This document shows, piece by piece, positions 12,415 through 24,019 of a stretch of DNA of 64,000 nucleotides (position 1 is its first letter; each line of letters starts with the position of its first letter). The stretch lies in NCBI GenBank assembly GCA_958295695.1, contig OY282363.1, forward strand, positions 2,484,225 through 2,548,224. The letters run 5' to 3'. Source of the stretch: an uncultured Alphaproteobacteria bacterium. Lineage in GTDB: Bacteria; Pseudomonadota; Alphaproteobacteria; SP197. Under the pieces are notes generated by a model. It did not search any database. It had not been told where the DNA came from and saw only the letters and a list, made by a program, of their open reading frames with translations. Made by a program: the position numbers and the translations under genes.

Positions 12415-13662
12415 CTACAAGTTCTCCCTCAGCCACTGGCCGAGCCTGCCGAAGCGGCCCAGAAGGCCGTCGGAGACCTGCCAGTCGCCGAGCCGCAGTT
12501 CGTTGCCGTCATGGTCGCGCGCGCCGTAGCGCAGCAGGCCGGCGCAGGTGGCGAAGGCCGGACCGGCCGTCGCCTGGGCCAGGCCCTTCAGCCAGATCGG
12601 CTTCCCTTGCCGAACCTGCTTGCCCAGCACGTGTCCGGCCATGTCGCGCACGCCGTGAAGCTGCGAGGCGCCGCCGGTCAGAACGAGGCGGCGACCGCCG
12701 AGTTTCTCGAGACCGACGGCGGCGAGCTGGCTCCTCGCCATCTCCAGGGTTTCCTCGATGCGCGGCCGGATGATGCTGGTCAGCATCGAGCGCGGGACCT
12801 GGGCGGTGTTGCCCTCGCCCTCTCCGATGATCGGGATGTCGATCATCTCGCGGTCGTCATCGGCGCAGCCGACGGCGCTGCCGTAGAGGGTCTTGATCCG
12901 CTCGGCCTTGTCGGCGGGCGTCGACAGAACGCCGGCGATGTCGTTGGTCACGTGCTGACCGCCGATGGGTATCGAGTCCACATGAACGCAATCCCCGTCG
13001 AAGAAGACCGCGACCGACGTCGTGCCGCCGCCCATGTCGACCACGGTGACGCCGAGAGCCATCTCGTCCTTGACCAGCGCGGCGAGCGCCGAGGCATAGG
13101 GCGCGCACGCCCACCCGGCGACGCCGAGATGGCAGTGCGAGATGCAGGTCTCGAGGTTGGCGAGAGGGCCGTCCGAGGCCGTTACCAGATGCACGTTGAC
13201 GCCCAGGCGGTCGCCCACCATGCCGCGGGGGTCGCGGATGCCCCTGTGGCCGTCGATGCTGTAGCCCACGGGCATGGCGTGAAGGATCGTCCGGTCGACC
13301 GTGTCGATGGCGTTCCGGCTCTGCTGCATCACACGGCGGAGGTCGGCGTCGCCCACCTCATGGCCGGCGATCGTGACGTCGACGGTCACCGACTTCGAGC
13401 GGGGCTGTCCGCCGGACACGTTGATCCAGACGCGGCGCAGGGTTTCGCCCGCCATCTCCTCGGCGCCGATGACGGCTCCGGCGATCGACTGTTCGGCCGC
13501 GTCCATGTCGACGATCGTGCCGGCCTGCACCCCTCGCGAAGCCTGGCAGCCGATGCCGACGACCCGCAGCCCGCCGTTGTCGTCGGACCGCGCGACGAAA
13601 CACGCGACCTTCGTGCTCCCGACGTCGACGGCGGCGATGAGGCTCGAGTGCGGCGCTGTCAT
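12415..13662 (-). CDS. ftsA: cell division protein FtsA
   Basis: Actin-like ATPase that tethers FtsZ to the membrane and recruits the late divisome. The actin-fold phosphate motifs are [15 protein letters not shown] near the N-terminus and [15 protein letters not shown] in the middle, with [13 protein letters not shown] as the adenosine motif. The C-terminus [15 protein letters not shown] is the amphipathic membrane-targeting helix. 415 residues, normal. The ATG overlaps the ftsQ stop as ATGA; 154 nt separate it from ftsZ, enough for an internal ftsZ promoter. Confidence 0.97.
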   Translation of the reverse strand: MTAPHSSLIAAVDVGSTKVACFVARSDDNGGLRVVGIGCQASRGVQAGTIVDMDAAEQSIAGAVIGAEEMAGETLRRVWINVSGGQPRSKSVTVDVTIAGHEVGDADLRRVMQQSRNAIDTVDRTILHAMPVGYSIDGHRGIRDPRGMVGDRLGVNVHLVTASDGPLANLETCISHCHLGVAGWACAPYASALAALVKDEMALGVTVVDMGGGTTSVAVFFDGDCVHVDSIPIGGQHVTNDIAGVLSTPADKAERIKTLYGSAVGCADDDREMIDIPIIGEGEGNTAQVPRSMLTSIIRPRIEETLEMARSQLAAVGLEKLGGRRLVLTGGASQLHGVRDMAGHVLGKQVRQGKPIWLKGLAQATAGPAFATCAGLLRYGARDHDGNELRLGDWQVSDGLLGRFGRLGQWLRENL

Positions 13663-14456
13663 GTGTCTTCACCCTCGCTGTCGTCGTGGACCATGCGCGA
13701 GCGCGCGTCCGGGGTCAGGCGTACGACGAGGCGATCCGGCAGGCGCAGGTCGATCGCCTGGATGTCGCGGGCGAGCAGCCGCTCCGTGCGGTCCATGTCG
13801 GCCAGGGCGAGCCAGGCCCGTTCCAGGCCGCCCTCGGGAAGCTGAATGTCGATGCCGTCGTCGAGGCGGAGATTCCAGCGCCGCCCGCCGACACGGATGG
13901 CCGCCGCGACCCGCTCGCGCAGTTCCGGAACGCGGCTCATCACCGCAAGCAGCTCGGCGGCGTGACCGGGCGCATCCGGACCGACGACAAGCGGGAGGTC
14001 GGCGAAGCCGGCGGGCCGCGCGCCGTCGATGACGCCGCCTTCGGCGTCGATGACCGAAACGGCGCCCTCGTTCTGCCACAGCGCCAACGGACTGCGCTCG
14101 ATCAGGGTGACGATCACGGTTCCGGGAAGGTCCCGCCTGATCGCGACATCGCGAATCCATGGCAACGCCGCGACGCGTTCCCGCGCGATGGCGAGGTCGA
14201 GCGTCAGCATCGGATCGCCGATCTCGATGGCGAGCGCGTCGATCAGGGTCTGGCGGTCCGTCCGCTCGCGTCCGGCGACGAGGACGCCCTGCACGGAAAG
14301 ACCGGCGTCCGCGGCGTGCTTCACGAAGCTGTCGTGGAGCAACGCCGCGGCCAGGATGGGGATGGCCATGGGCAGGCAGCGCCGGACGATCCGCGCCCAG
14401 ACCGGCGTCGGCCGGCGTTCGCGGGGCGCGGCGCGCCTGGACTTCAGGCGTCGCAT
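13659..14456 (-). CDS. ftsQ: cell division protein FtsQ
   Basis: Single-pass divisome protein linking cytoplasmic and periplasmic parts of the division machinery. 265 residues: a basic cytoplasmic N-terminus (KSRRAAPRERRP), one membrane segment around residues 24-45 (LPMAIPILAAALL), a POTRA domain starting SVQGVLVAGRERTDRQTLIDAL and the FtsQ domain (ALPWIRDVAIRRDLPGTVIV, SPLALWQNEGAVSVID). ATG 14456 lies inside the ddl 3' end (13-nt overlap), and the stop overlaps ftsA by 4 nt. Confidence 0.93.
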   Translation of the reverse strand: MRRLKSRRAAPRERRPTPVWARIVRRCLPMAIPILAAALLHDSFVKHAADAGLSVQGVLVAGRERTDRQTLIDALAIEIGDPMLTLDLAIARERVAALPWIRDVAIRRDLPGTVIVTLIERSPLALWQNEGAVSVIDAEGGVIDGARPAGFADLPLVVGPDAPGHAAELLAVMSRVPELRERVAAAIRVGGRRWNLRLDDGIDIQLPEGGLERAWLALADMDRTERLLARDIQAIDLRLPDRLVVRLTPDARSRMVHDDSEGEDT

Positions 14457-15364
14457 CGCGCCTCCTCCACCATCCATGCGACGAGGTCGCCGAAGGAGAC
14501 GCCGATATGGGCGGCCTGTTCGGGCACGAGCGACAGCGGCGTCATGCCGGGCTGGGTGTTGACCTCGAGCATGTAGAGCTCGCCCGGTTCGCCGGACGTG
14601 TCGTCGTAACGGAAGTCCGCGCGCGTCACGCCACGGCAGCCGAGCGCCCGGTGGGCGCGCAAGGCGAGATCCCGGGCGCGCGCCGTCGCGTCGTCGCAGA
14701 TCGGAGCGGGGACGATGTGCCGGGACCCGCCCTCGGTGTACTTGTTGCGGTAGTCGTAGAAGCCCTCGCTGGTCCGGATCTCGGTGACGCCGAGCGACCG
14801 CTCGCCCATGACCGCGACCGTGAGCTCGCGGCCGGGAATGAACGTCTCCACCACGACCTCGCGGCCGTAGCGGAAATCGTCCTCGATCAGACGGTCGTCG
14901 TTGTCGTTCTTCTCGACGATGCGCACGCCGACGCTCGATCCCTCCCGGTTCGGCTTGACCACGAAGGGCCTGTCCATGCGCGCCGGGAGGCCGGCCTCGT
15001 CGCACGTCGCGAGGCGTCCCTCGGGACAGGGGATGCCCACGCCGGCGTAAAGGCGCTTAGCGACCACCTTGTTCATGGCCAGCGCCGACGCGAGCGGGCC
15101 CGAATGGGTGTAGGGCAGGCCCATGACCTCGAGCAGGCCCTGGACGCAGCCGTCCTCGCCGAACCGGCCGTGGAGCGCGTTGAACACGACATCCGGGCGC
15201 TCCGGCAGGGCCGCGATCGCCTGGGCGATGTCGCGGCCCGCGTCGATGCGGGTAACGCGGTAGCCCCGATCCTCGAGCGCGTCGGCGCAGCCGCGGCCCG
15301 ACACGAGGGAGACTTCGCGCTCGGAGTTCCAGCCTCCCATGAGGACGGCGACATGTTTGGTCAT
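14444..15364 (-). CDS. ddl: D-alanine--D-alanine ligase
   Basis: ATP-grasp ligase making the D-Ala-D-Ala dipeptide of peptidoglycan. Signatures: VLMGGWNSEREVSL, NALHGRFGEDG, the ATP-grasp loop PNREGSSVGV and the metal/substrate region MLEVNTQPGMTPLSLVPEQA. 306 residues is the normal DdlB length. The start ATG overlaps the murB stop by 4 nt and its end overlaps the ftsQ start by 13 nt, indicating tight coupling in the operon. Confidence 0.97.
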   Translation of the reverse strand: MTKHVAVLMGGWNSEREVSLVSGRGCADALEDRGYRVTRIDAGRDIAQAIAALPERPDVVFNALHGRFGEDGCVQGLLEVMGLPYTHSGPLASALAMNKVVAKRLYAGVGIPCPEGRLATCDEAGLPARMDRPFVVKPNREGSSVGVRIVEKNDNDDRLIEDDFRYGREVVVETFIPGRELTVAVMGERSLGVTEIRTSEGFYDYRNKYTEGGSRHIVPAPICDDATARARDLALRAHRALGCRGVTRADFRYDDTSGEPGELYMLEVNTQPGMTPLSLVPEQAAHIGVSFGDLVAWMVEEARCDA

Positions 15365-16292
15365 CGCGCCCTCCTCCGGCCCGCCGGGCGACGGCCGAGG
15401 CGGCGGATCTCCCATTCCAGGCGCACGCCCTGGGTCTCGAAGACGCGGCGGCGCACCTCCTCGCCCAACTCTTCCAGCTCCGTCGCCGAGGCGCGGCCGG
15501 TGTTGACGAGGAAGTTGCAGTGTCGCTCGGACACCATGGCGTCGCCGCGCCGCAACCCCCGGCAGCCCGCCCGGTCGATCGTTTCCCAGGCCTTCATGCC
15601 CGGCGGGTTCTTGAACGTGCTGCCGCCGGTGCGCTCGCGAACCGGCTGGCTCTCCTCGCGGATCGCCTGGATCTCGCCCATCCGCGCCATCACGTCCGCC
15701 GGAGGCCCGCTCTCGCCGCGCAGGCGGCAGTCGGTGAAGATCCAGCCCTCCGGCACGGCGCAATGGCGATAGCCGTGGCCCAGGTGCTCGGGCCGCAGAT
15801 CGTGGACGCCGCCGCGGGGATCGACGGCGCGGGCGTCGATCAGGACATCGCGGAACTCGCGTCGATAGGCGCCCGCGTTCATGCGCAACGCGCCGCCGGC
15901 GGTTCCGGGCACGCCGATCAGAAACTCCAGCCCCGCGACGCCGGCCCGCGCGGCGGCTTTCGCGACGTTGACATCCAGCGCGCCGGCGCCGGCTCGGATG
16001 TCGCGGCCCTCGACCTCGATCGCCGCGAAGCCGCGGCCCAGCCGGATCGTGACCCCGGCGAGGCCGCCATCGCGCACGAGCACGTTCGACCCGACCCCCA
16101 AGACCGTTACCGGCAGGTCCGGCGGGCGGTTGGCCATGAACTCCGCCAAGTCGTCCTCGTCGGCGGGCCGGAACAGCACGTCGGCCCGTCCGCCGGCGCG
16201 GAACCATGTCGTCTTCGACAGGTCCGCGTCGAACCTGTAGCCGCCGCGGACTTCGGGAAGCACGGCCATCGGATCCGCCTCCAGCGCCGCCA

Positions 16293-16293
<1 letters not shown>
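15361..16293 (-). CDS. murB: UDP-N-acetylenolpyruvoylglucosamine reductase MurB
   Basis: FAD-dependent reductase forming UDP-N-acetylmuramate. FAD-binding motifs TTWFRAGGRADVLF, TVLGVGSNVLVRDGG and GLEFLIGVPGTAGGALRMNAGAY are present; the catalytic Ser is in RTGGSTFKNPPG and the catalytic acid near the C-terminus. The lack of the Tyr-loop insertion and length of 310 fit the type II enzyme common outside enterobacteria. The ATG shares one base with the murC TGA (TGATG). Confidence 0.97.
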
Positions 16294-17722
<1,429 letters not shown>

Positions 17723-17726
<4 letters not shown>

Positions 17727-18850
17727 GCCGCCTGCTCCCTGAAGTCCCGCCCGCCGCGATGGCCGTTGCGTCCGGTCAGCCGGTCGATCGCGTCGGCGAG
17801 CGCGCGAGCGGCGTCGGGCCGGGCCGCCTTGCGCGCCGCCGCGGCGGCGGCGGCGAGCGTCGCCGGCCGGTCCGCGAGGGCTTCCAGACGCGCCGCGAGC
17901 GTCTCGGCCGTGAACGCGGCCTCGGACATGCGCCATCCGCCGCCCGCCGCCTCGACGAACCGGGCGTTCGCGCTCTGGTGGTCGTCGGCGGCATGTGGAT
18001 AGGGCACCAGGATGGCCGGGCGCCCCGCGGCGGCGAGCTCGGCGACGGTCGAGGCTCCGGACCGGCAGACGACCAGATGCGCGTCCGCGAGCCTGGCTCC
18101 CATGTCGTCGAAGAACGTCCCGACGTCGGCCTCGATCCCCAGTTCGTTATAGGCCGCGCCGACGGAATCGAGATCATCGGACCGGCATTGCTGGGCCACC
18201 GCGAAACGGTCCCGCAGGCCGGCGGGCAATCGTCGGAGGGCCGCGGGCACGACGCGACTCAGAACGCGGGCGCCCTGGCTTCCGCCGAACGCCAGAAGGC
18301 GGAAGGTCCCGCGAGGGTCCGGAGCGGCGTAGGTCCCGTCGGCCAGCGCGGCGATCGCCGAGCGGACCGGGTTGCCGCAAACGAGGGGTTGGGCGGCGCC
18401 GACGCCCTCGGTCCGTTCGAACGAGGTCGCGATTAGAGCGACACGGCGCGCGAGCAGGCGGTTGGCCCTGCCGAGCACCGCGTTCTGTTCGTGGATCAGC
18501 GAGGCCACGCCCAATCGATGGGCCGCGAACAGGGGCGGCACGGTCGGGTACCCGCCGAAACCCGCGACGACGGAGGCTCCGAGGCGGCGCAGCAGGCGCC
18601 GCGCCTCCAACGTGCCGCGCAGGAGATCGACCGCGCCGACGACCTTGCCCCCAAGGCTCCGTCCGCTGATGGCGGAGGCCCGCAGCCGGTGCACCGGCAC
18701 GCCTTCCAGGCGCGAGGCCAGATCGCCGCCCCGGCGATCGGTCACCGCCACCACCGTCCGGCCGCGAGAAAGCAGTTCCTCGGCGACGGCGACCGCCGGG
18801 AAGAGGTGGCCGCCGGTGCCGCCGGCCGCGATGACGATCGAGCCGGTCAT
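17723..18850 (-). CDS. murG: lipid II synthase MurG
   Basis: Peripheral membrane GT-B glycosyltransferase that adds GlcNAc to lipid I. The N-terminal loop [48 protein letters not shown] and the C-terminal donor site ([36 protein letters not shown]) are diagnostic. 375 residues. ATG 18850 overlaps the ftsW stop by 4 nt; the stop overlaps the murC GTG by 4 nt. Confidence 0.97.
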
Positions 18851-19971
18851 GGTGCGAGCCCGCGCTCGGGCCGGTGCCGGGTGAGCGCCAGCATCATGCC
18901 CATGCCGATCGACATCCCCAGGAGCGACGAACCTCCGTAGGAGACGAAGGGCAGGGTCATGCCGGTCGACGGCAGAAGGCGCAGCGACACGCCCATGTTG
19001 ACGATCGCCTGCACGGTGAACTGGATCAGCAGGCCGGCGACCGCGAGCATGACGAAGAGGTCGCGCTCGTGCGCCATGCGGTAGAATCCGCGCAGCGCGA
19101 CGAAGGCGAAGAACGCCATGAGAAGGAGACAGGCCAGAAGGCCGAACTCCTCGCCCGCGACGGCGAAGATGAAATCCGAATGGGCGTCGGGCAGCACGTC
19201 CTTGACGACCCCCTCGCCCGGACCGCGCCCCAGCAACCCGCCGGACTCGAAGGCGCGTATGGCGGTATCGGCCTGATAGCTGTCGCCGGAGGCCGGATCC
19301 AGAAACCGGTCGATGCGGTCGCGGACATGGGGCATGAAGCTGTAGCCCGCGGCTAGGCCCGCGAAGCCCAGAAGGCCCAGGCCCACGACGAAGACGAAGG
19401 GCAGACCGGCCAGGAAGAGCTGGCCGCCCCAGATCGTCGCGACGGTCGCGGCCATGCCGAAATCGGGTTGCCACACCAGCAGGCCGGCCACGGCGGCGGC
19501 CAGCGCCGCCGAAAGCCAGTAGCCCGGAAACGCGGGATTGCGCCTGGCTTCCGCAAGGAGCCAGGCCGCGACGACGGCCAGGGCGGGCTTCACGAACTCG
19601 GAAGCCTGGAACGAGAACATGCCTAGGGAAATCCACCGCCTCGCGCCCTTGATCTCGGGCCCGACGAGCGGCGTGATCGCGAGCAGGGCGATCGAGGCGA
19701 GCAACAGGAGCACGGCGACGCGCCGGACGCTCCTCGGCCCGAGCAACGACATGGCGAACATGGCGAGGACCGCGGGCGCCAGGGAGAGGACGTGGCGCCG
19801 GACGAAATGAAACCCGTCGACCCCGATGCGGTCGGCGACCGGCGGGCTGGCCGCCATGACCAACACCACGCCGGACAGCAGCAGCACGATCAGGACCGCC
19901 AGGGTCCATCGGTCGATGGTCCACCACCACCGTCCCAGGACGCTCCTGTCCGTTCGGGCAAAGGTCGTCAT
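18847..19971 (-). CDS. ftsW: septal peptidoglycan polymerase FtsW
   Basis: SEDS-family glycosyltransferase working with the ftsI product at the septum. About ten membrane segments are visible; SEDS signatures are GARRWISLGMFSFQASEFVKPAL, seen here as separated blocks, the catalytic-loop region (FMPHVRDRIDRFLDP, DSYQADTAIRAFESGG, GPGEGVVKDVLPDAHSDFIF) and the C-terminal LLPSTGMTLPFVSYGGSSL. 374 residues. Start ATG 19971 overlaps the murD stop by 4 nt. Confidence 0.97.
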   Translation of the reverse strand: MTTFARTDRSVLGRWWWTIDRWTLAVLIVLLLSGVVLVMAASPPVADRIGVDGFHFVRRHVLSLAPAVLAMFAMSLLGPRSVRRVAVLLLLASIALLAITPLVGPEIKGARRWISLGMFSFQASEFVKPALAVVAAWLLAEARRNPAFPGYWLSAALAAAVAGLLVWQPDFGMAATVATIWGGQLFLAGLPFVFVVGLGLLGFAGLAAGYSFMPHVRDRIDRFLDPASGDSYQADTAIRAFESGGLLGRGPGEGVVKDVLPDAHSDFIFAVAGEEFGLLACLLLMAFFAFVALRGFYRMAHERDLFVMLAVAGLLIQFTVQAIVNMGVSLRLLPSTGMTLPFVSYGGSSLLGMSIGMGMMLALTRHRPERGLAP

Positions 19972-21497
19972 GCGCCGCCGCGGCTCCCGCTCCGAGTCTT
20001 CTTCCCGGCCGGCGCCTTCTTCGGCGCGGCCTTCTTCGGGGCCGGTTTCTTCACCGCCTTTCCCCTCTTGCCGTTCGCGGGCCGCCCTTCGGCGCCGGTC
20101 CCGGCGCTCTCCTCGTGCCGCCGTTTCTTTTCGGCGAGGACGAGGTCCTTGAACCGGTCGCCCCGGCCCTCGAAGTCGTCGAACTGGTCGAACGAGGCGC
20201 AGGCCGGCGAAAGCAGCACGACCGGATGGGACCGGCGTCCGGTGAGCGCGCGCTCGGCGGCGGCGGCGACGGCCTTCTCCATGTCGCCGCAGACCGTGTA
20301 GGGAACGCGGCCGTCCAGCGTCTGGGCGAACGCGCCGGCCGCCTCTCCGATGAGGAAGGCGTGCGCCATGCTCGGGAAATACGGCGACAGCGTCGCGATG
20401 CCGCCTTCCTTGGCCCGCCCGCCGGCGATCCAGTAGATGTTGTCGTAGCAGGCCAGGCCGCGGGCCGACGCCGCCGCGTTCGTCGCCTTGCTGTCGTTGA
20501 TGAAGGTGGCCTTGCCGATCCTGGCGACCGCCTCCTGGCGGTGGGCGAGGCCGGGGAACGTCCTGAAAGCCTTGACGACGGCGTCGCCTGGGAGGCCCAG
20601 GGCCCGGACCGCGGCGTAGGCGGCGGCGGCGTTCTGCCAGTTGTGCGCGCCGAGCAGCGATCTGACCTTGTTGAGGTCGACGACCTCGAAGGGCTCTTTC
20701 GCGGTCTCGTCGATCAGGACGCCGTCGCGCACATGGACGCCGTCCGCGACGCGGCGCTGGACCGAGACCGGAACGATCGAACGGCCGCGCCGGCCGGCCA
20801 GCTCGGCATGGATGCGCCGGCAGACATCGTCGTCGACCCCGATAACGGAGGTCTGCGACGAAGCGCGGCGGGAGAAAATCCGCGTTTTCGAGGCGATGTA
20901 GTTGGAAAAGTCGCCGTGCCGCTCGATGTGGTCGGGCGAGACGTTCAACAGAACCGCGACATCGCTCACCAGGGTGCGGATGAGGTCGAGCTGGAAGGAC
21001 GAGAGCTCCAGAACGTAGACGCCGGCGGCCCCCATGGGGTCGAGATCGAGAACGGGCGTGCCGATGTTGCCGCCCAACTGGACCCGTTGGCCGGCGGCCT
21101 TCAACAGGTGGGCCGTCAGCGCCGAGGTCGTCGACTTGCCGTTGGTGCCGGTCACGCCGACCACGCGCCCCTTGGGGCGGGAGCGGGCGAAGAGCTCCAT
21201 GTCGCCCAGGATCTCGATCCTGGCGGCGAGCGCGCGGGCGACCAGGGGATGCGGCGCGGGATGGGCCAGGGGGACGCCGGGGCTGAGCACGAGGCCGCGG
21301 AAGCCCTCCCATTCGATGCGGTAGAGATCGTTGAGCGTCACGCCCAGTTCGGCCGCGTGGCGCCGCCGCGCCGGGTCGTCGTCCCACGCGCTGACCTCGG
21401 CTCCCCCGGCGGCGAGCGCCAGGGACGCGGAAACGCCGGACCGGCCCAGTCCGAAGACGGCCATGGAGCTTCCGGCATGCCGCGAGAGATCGATCAT
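19968..21497 (-). CDS. murD: UDP-N-acetylmuramoylalanine--D-glutamate ligase MurD with basic tail
   Basis: Adds D-Glu to the stem peptide. Family motifs: GLGRSGVSASLALAAGG, the ATP loop GVTGTNGKSTTSA, YVLELSSFQLD, NVSPDHIERHGDFSNY and FINDSKATNA. The core ends near residue 455, the usual MurD length (440-465). The remaining ~54 residues are Lys/Ala/Pro/Gly-rich with repeated KKPAPKK, KKAAPKK and KKAPAGKK blocks, like the tails of histone H1-type or DNA/RNA-binding proteins. The tail is in frame and ends only 4 nt into ftsW, so it is not a simple read-through into non-coding DNA. Its role is unknown. Confidence 0.96.
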   Translation of the reverse strand: MIDLSRHAGSSMAVFGLGRSGVSASLALAAGGAEVSAWDDDPARRRHAAELGVTLNDLYRIEWEGFRGLVLSPGVPLAHPAPHPLVARALAARIEILGDMELFARSRPKGRVVGVTGTNGKSTTSALTAHLLKAAGQRVQLGGNIGTPVLDLDPMGAAGVYVLELSSFQLDLIRTLVSDVAVLLNVSPDHIERHGDFSNYIASKTRIFSRRASSQTSVIGVDDDVCRRIHAELAGRRGRSIVPVSVQRRVADGVHVRDGVLIDETAKEPFEVVDLNKVRSLLGAHNWQNAAAAYAAVRALGLPGDAVVKAFRTFPGLAHRQEAVARIGKATFINDSKATNAAASARGLACYDNIYWIAGGRAKEGGIATLSPYFPSMAHAFLIGEAAGAFAQTLDGRVPYTVCGDMEKAVAAAAERALTGRRSHPVVLLSPACASFDQFDDFEGRGDRFKDLVLAEKKRRHEESAGTGAEGRPANGKRGKAVKKPAPKKAAPKKAPAGKKTRSGSRGGA

Positions 21498-21501
21498 CGC
21501 G

Positions 21502-22590
21502 CTATCTCAGCTTCAGCGTGGCGAGGCCGATGAGCGCCAAAACGATCGCGATGATCCAGAACCGGATCACGATCGTCGCCTCCGCCCAGTCCTTCTTCTC
21601 GAAGTGGTGGTGGATCGGCGCCATGCGGAACACGCGGCGACCGGTGAGCTTGAAGGACAAGACCTGGACGATCACGGACACGGTCTCGAGCACGAACAGG
21701 CCGCCGACGATGGCGAGCACCAGCTCGTGCTTGGTGACCACGCCGATGGCCCCCAGCGCGGCGCCGGCGGCGAGGCTGCCGGTATCGCCCATGAAGACCA
21801 TGGCGGGCGGCGCGTTGAACCACAGGAAGCCGAGTCCCGCGCCGACCAGCGCGCCGCAGAAGACCGAAAGCTCGCCGGCGCCCGGGACCGCCGGAAGCTG
21901 CAGGTAGTCGGAATAGAGCGCGTGCCCGCTCAGGTAGGCGACGACGCCGAAGGTCATCGCGCAGATGATGATCGGACCGATCGCGAGACCGTCGAGGCCG
22001 TCGGTCAGGTTGACCGCGTTCGAGGCGCCGACGATCACGAAGACGGAGAACGCGAGGAAGAACCAGCCGAGATCGATCAGCAGGTCCTTGAAGAACGGCA
22101 ACGCGAGGCTGGTGCCGAGTTCGGCGCCCGAAAGCGCGGCGATGGCGCTGGCCGCGGCCAGCGCCAGCACGACCTCGACGGCGATCCGGAACCGCCCCGA
22201 CAGACCGCCGTGCGTCCGGCGCGCGATCTTGGTGTAGTCGTCGGCGAACCCCAGCAGGCCGAAGCCCAGGGTCACCAGGAGAACGACCCAGACGAACCCG
22301 TTGCCGAGGTTCGACCACAGCAGGGTGCTGGCGGTGACCGACGTGAGGATCAGGAGGCCGCCCATCGTGGGCGTGCCGGCCTTGGCGACGATATGGGACG
22401 CGGGGCCGTCCTCGCGAATGGGCTGGCCCGCGCCCTGGATCGATTTCAGCCAGGCGATCATGCGCCCACCGAAGAGCAGGGAGATCAGCAGCGCCGTCAG
22501 GATGGCCCCGCCGGTGCGGAAGGTGATGAACGAGAAGAGGCGCAGGGCGCCGAACTCCTCGGCGAGGGCGGGGAGGAGATGGTAGAGCAC
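21502..22590 (-). CDS. mraY: phospho-N-acetylmuramoyl-pentapeptide transferase MraY
   Basis: Integral membrane enzyme making lipid I on undecaprenyl phosphate. Motifs: [20 protein letters not shown], the catalytic [39 protein letters not shown] and the [12 protein letters not shown] histidine loop. Start is GTG 22590 with the strong site GGGGAGGA upstream; 362 residues, about ten membrane segments. It lies 4 nt after murF and 4 nt before murD. Confidence 0.97.
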   Translation of the reverse strand: MLYHLLPALAEEFGALRLFSFITFRTGGAILTALLISLLFGGRMIAWLKSIQGAGQPIREDGPASHIVAKAGTPTMGGLLILTSVTASTLLWSNLGNGFVWVVLLVTLGFGLLGFADDYTKIARRTHGGLSGRFRIAVEVVLALAAASAIAALSGAELGTSLALPFFKDLLIDLGWFFLAFSVFVIVGASNAVNLTDGLDGLAIGPIIICAMTFGVVAYLSGHALYSDYLQLPAVPGAGELSVFCGALVGAGLGFLWFNAPPAMVFMGDTGSLAAGAALGAIGVVTKHELVLAIVGGLFVLETVSVIVQVLSFKLTGRRVFRMAPIHHHFEKKDWAEATIVIRFWIIAIVLALIGLATLKLR

Positions 22591-22594
22591 GGCC

Positions 22595-24019
22595 CTATCC
22601 TCCCCGCGCCGCGCGCGCCGGCCGGCCGTCGTCGAGCAGGGCCTCGACCACGGCCTCCAGTCCGATGCGGCGCGAGCCCTTGACCAGGACGACATCGCCG
22701 GGCCGGACCGCGTCCTTCAGCAGCAGCGCCATGGAGCGGGCGTCGCCCGCCGCGCCGCCGCGACGCGCCGGCGCAAGCTTGCCGTAGAGCCGGTTCATCA
22801 TCGGACCGACGGCGAAGAACAGGTCTATCCCCGCGGCCACGAGGTCGCCGGCCAGCCCGACATGGGCGTCGACGGCCGCGTCGCCCAGTTCGAGCATGTC
22901 GCCCAGCACCGCGATCCGCCGCCCCTCCGACCCGACCGGGGTGTCCGCCAGGACCTCCAGCGCGGCGCGCACGGCGACCGGGCTGGCGTTGTAGCTCTCG
23001 TCGAGGACCGTCGCGAACCCGCGGTCGAGCGACGCCGCGCGACGCCGGCCGCGGCCCGGCGACGCCTCGAGGCTCGCCAGGGCGTGCGCCGCCTCGGCGA
23101 CATCGGCGCCCAGATGGTGCGCGACAGCCAGCACCGCGACGCTGTTGAGCGCCTGATGGCGGCCGGCGAGACCCAGCCTGTAGGTGTGCGAAACGCCGTC
23201 GATCGACGCCGTCACGGCGCTCTCGCCATCGCCGCGCGTCCAATCGACCAGGCGGTGGTCGCAAGCCTCGCCGCTTCCGAAACGGGCGACGCGGCCCGCG
23301 GGCGACGCCTCGGCCCGGCGTGCGAGCGCGTCGGCGTGACGGTTGTCGGCATTGACGAGCGCGACGCCGCCCTCGTCGAGGCCGTCGTAGAGCGCGGCCT
23401 TTTCCCGCGCGATGGCGTCCTCGTCGGCGAAATTCCCGATGTGCACGGGTTCGACGGTCGTGACCAGCGCGACATGGGGGCGAACGAGCCCGGCCAGCGG
23501 ACGAATCTCGCCGGGCGCGTTGGCGCCCACCTCGAAGACGCCGAAATCCGTCGAGGCCGGCATCCGCGCCAGGCTGAGCGGCGTTCCGACGTGGTTGTTG
23601 AAACTCTTTTCGCTCACGTGGGTCGCGCCCTGCCGCGAGAGCGCATGGCGCAGGGCGTCCTTCGTCCCGGTCTTGCCCACGCTCCCCGTCACGGCGGCGA
23701 TCCGGGCCGCCGTCCCGCGCCGCGCGGCGCGCGCGAGATCGTCGAGACCGCGCTCGGTGTCGACGACCAGCAGGAGAGGCCCGGGGTCCGGCGCGCCCAC
23801 CGGCCGGCGTTCGACCATGGCGGCCGAGGCGCCCTGCTCGAACGCTTGGTCCACATGGCGGTGGCCGTCCGACTTTTCGCCCTTGAGCGCCACGAACAGG
23901 TCGCGGACGGCGACCTGCCGGCTGTCGAAGGCCACGCCATCGGCCTCGAAGGGCGCCGTGGCCTCGCCGTCCGTGGCGTCGGCGGCGGTCTTGTCGGTCC
24001 AGAGCGTGTCGCGCGTCAC
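22595..24019 (-). CDS. murF: UDP-N-acetylmuramoyl-tripeptide--D-alanyl-D-alanine ligase MurF
   Basis: Adds the D-Ala-D-Ala dipeptide. ATP loop [15 protein letters not shown], the loop [38 protein letters not shown] and the C-terminal [15 protein letters not shown] identify it. 474 residues, normal. The start ATG overlaps the murE stop by 4 nt. Substrates come from ddl (D-Ala-D-Ala) and murE in the same cluster. Confidence 0.96.
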   Translation of the reverse strand: MTRDTLWTDKTAADATDGEATAPFEADGVAFDSRQVAVRDLFVALKGEKSDGHRHVDQAFEQGASAAMVERRPVGAPDPGPLLLVVDTERGLDDLARAARRGTAARIAAVTGSVGKTGTKDALRHALSRQGATHVSEKSFNNHVGTPLSLARMPASTDFGVFEVGANAPGEIRPLAGLVRPHVALVTTVEPVHIGNFADEDAIAREKAALYDGLDEGGVALVNADNRHADALARRAEASPAGRVARFGSGEACDHRLVDWTRGDGESAVTASIDGVSHTYRLGLAGRHQALNSVAVLAVAHHLGADVAEAAHALASLEASPGRGRRRAASLDRGFATVLDESYNASPVAVRAALEVLADTPVGSEGRRIAVLGDMLELGDAAVDAHVGLAGDLVAAGIDLFFAVGPMMNRLYGKLAPARRGGAAGDARSMALLLKDAVRPGDVVLVKGSRRIGLEAVVEALLDDGRPARAARGG

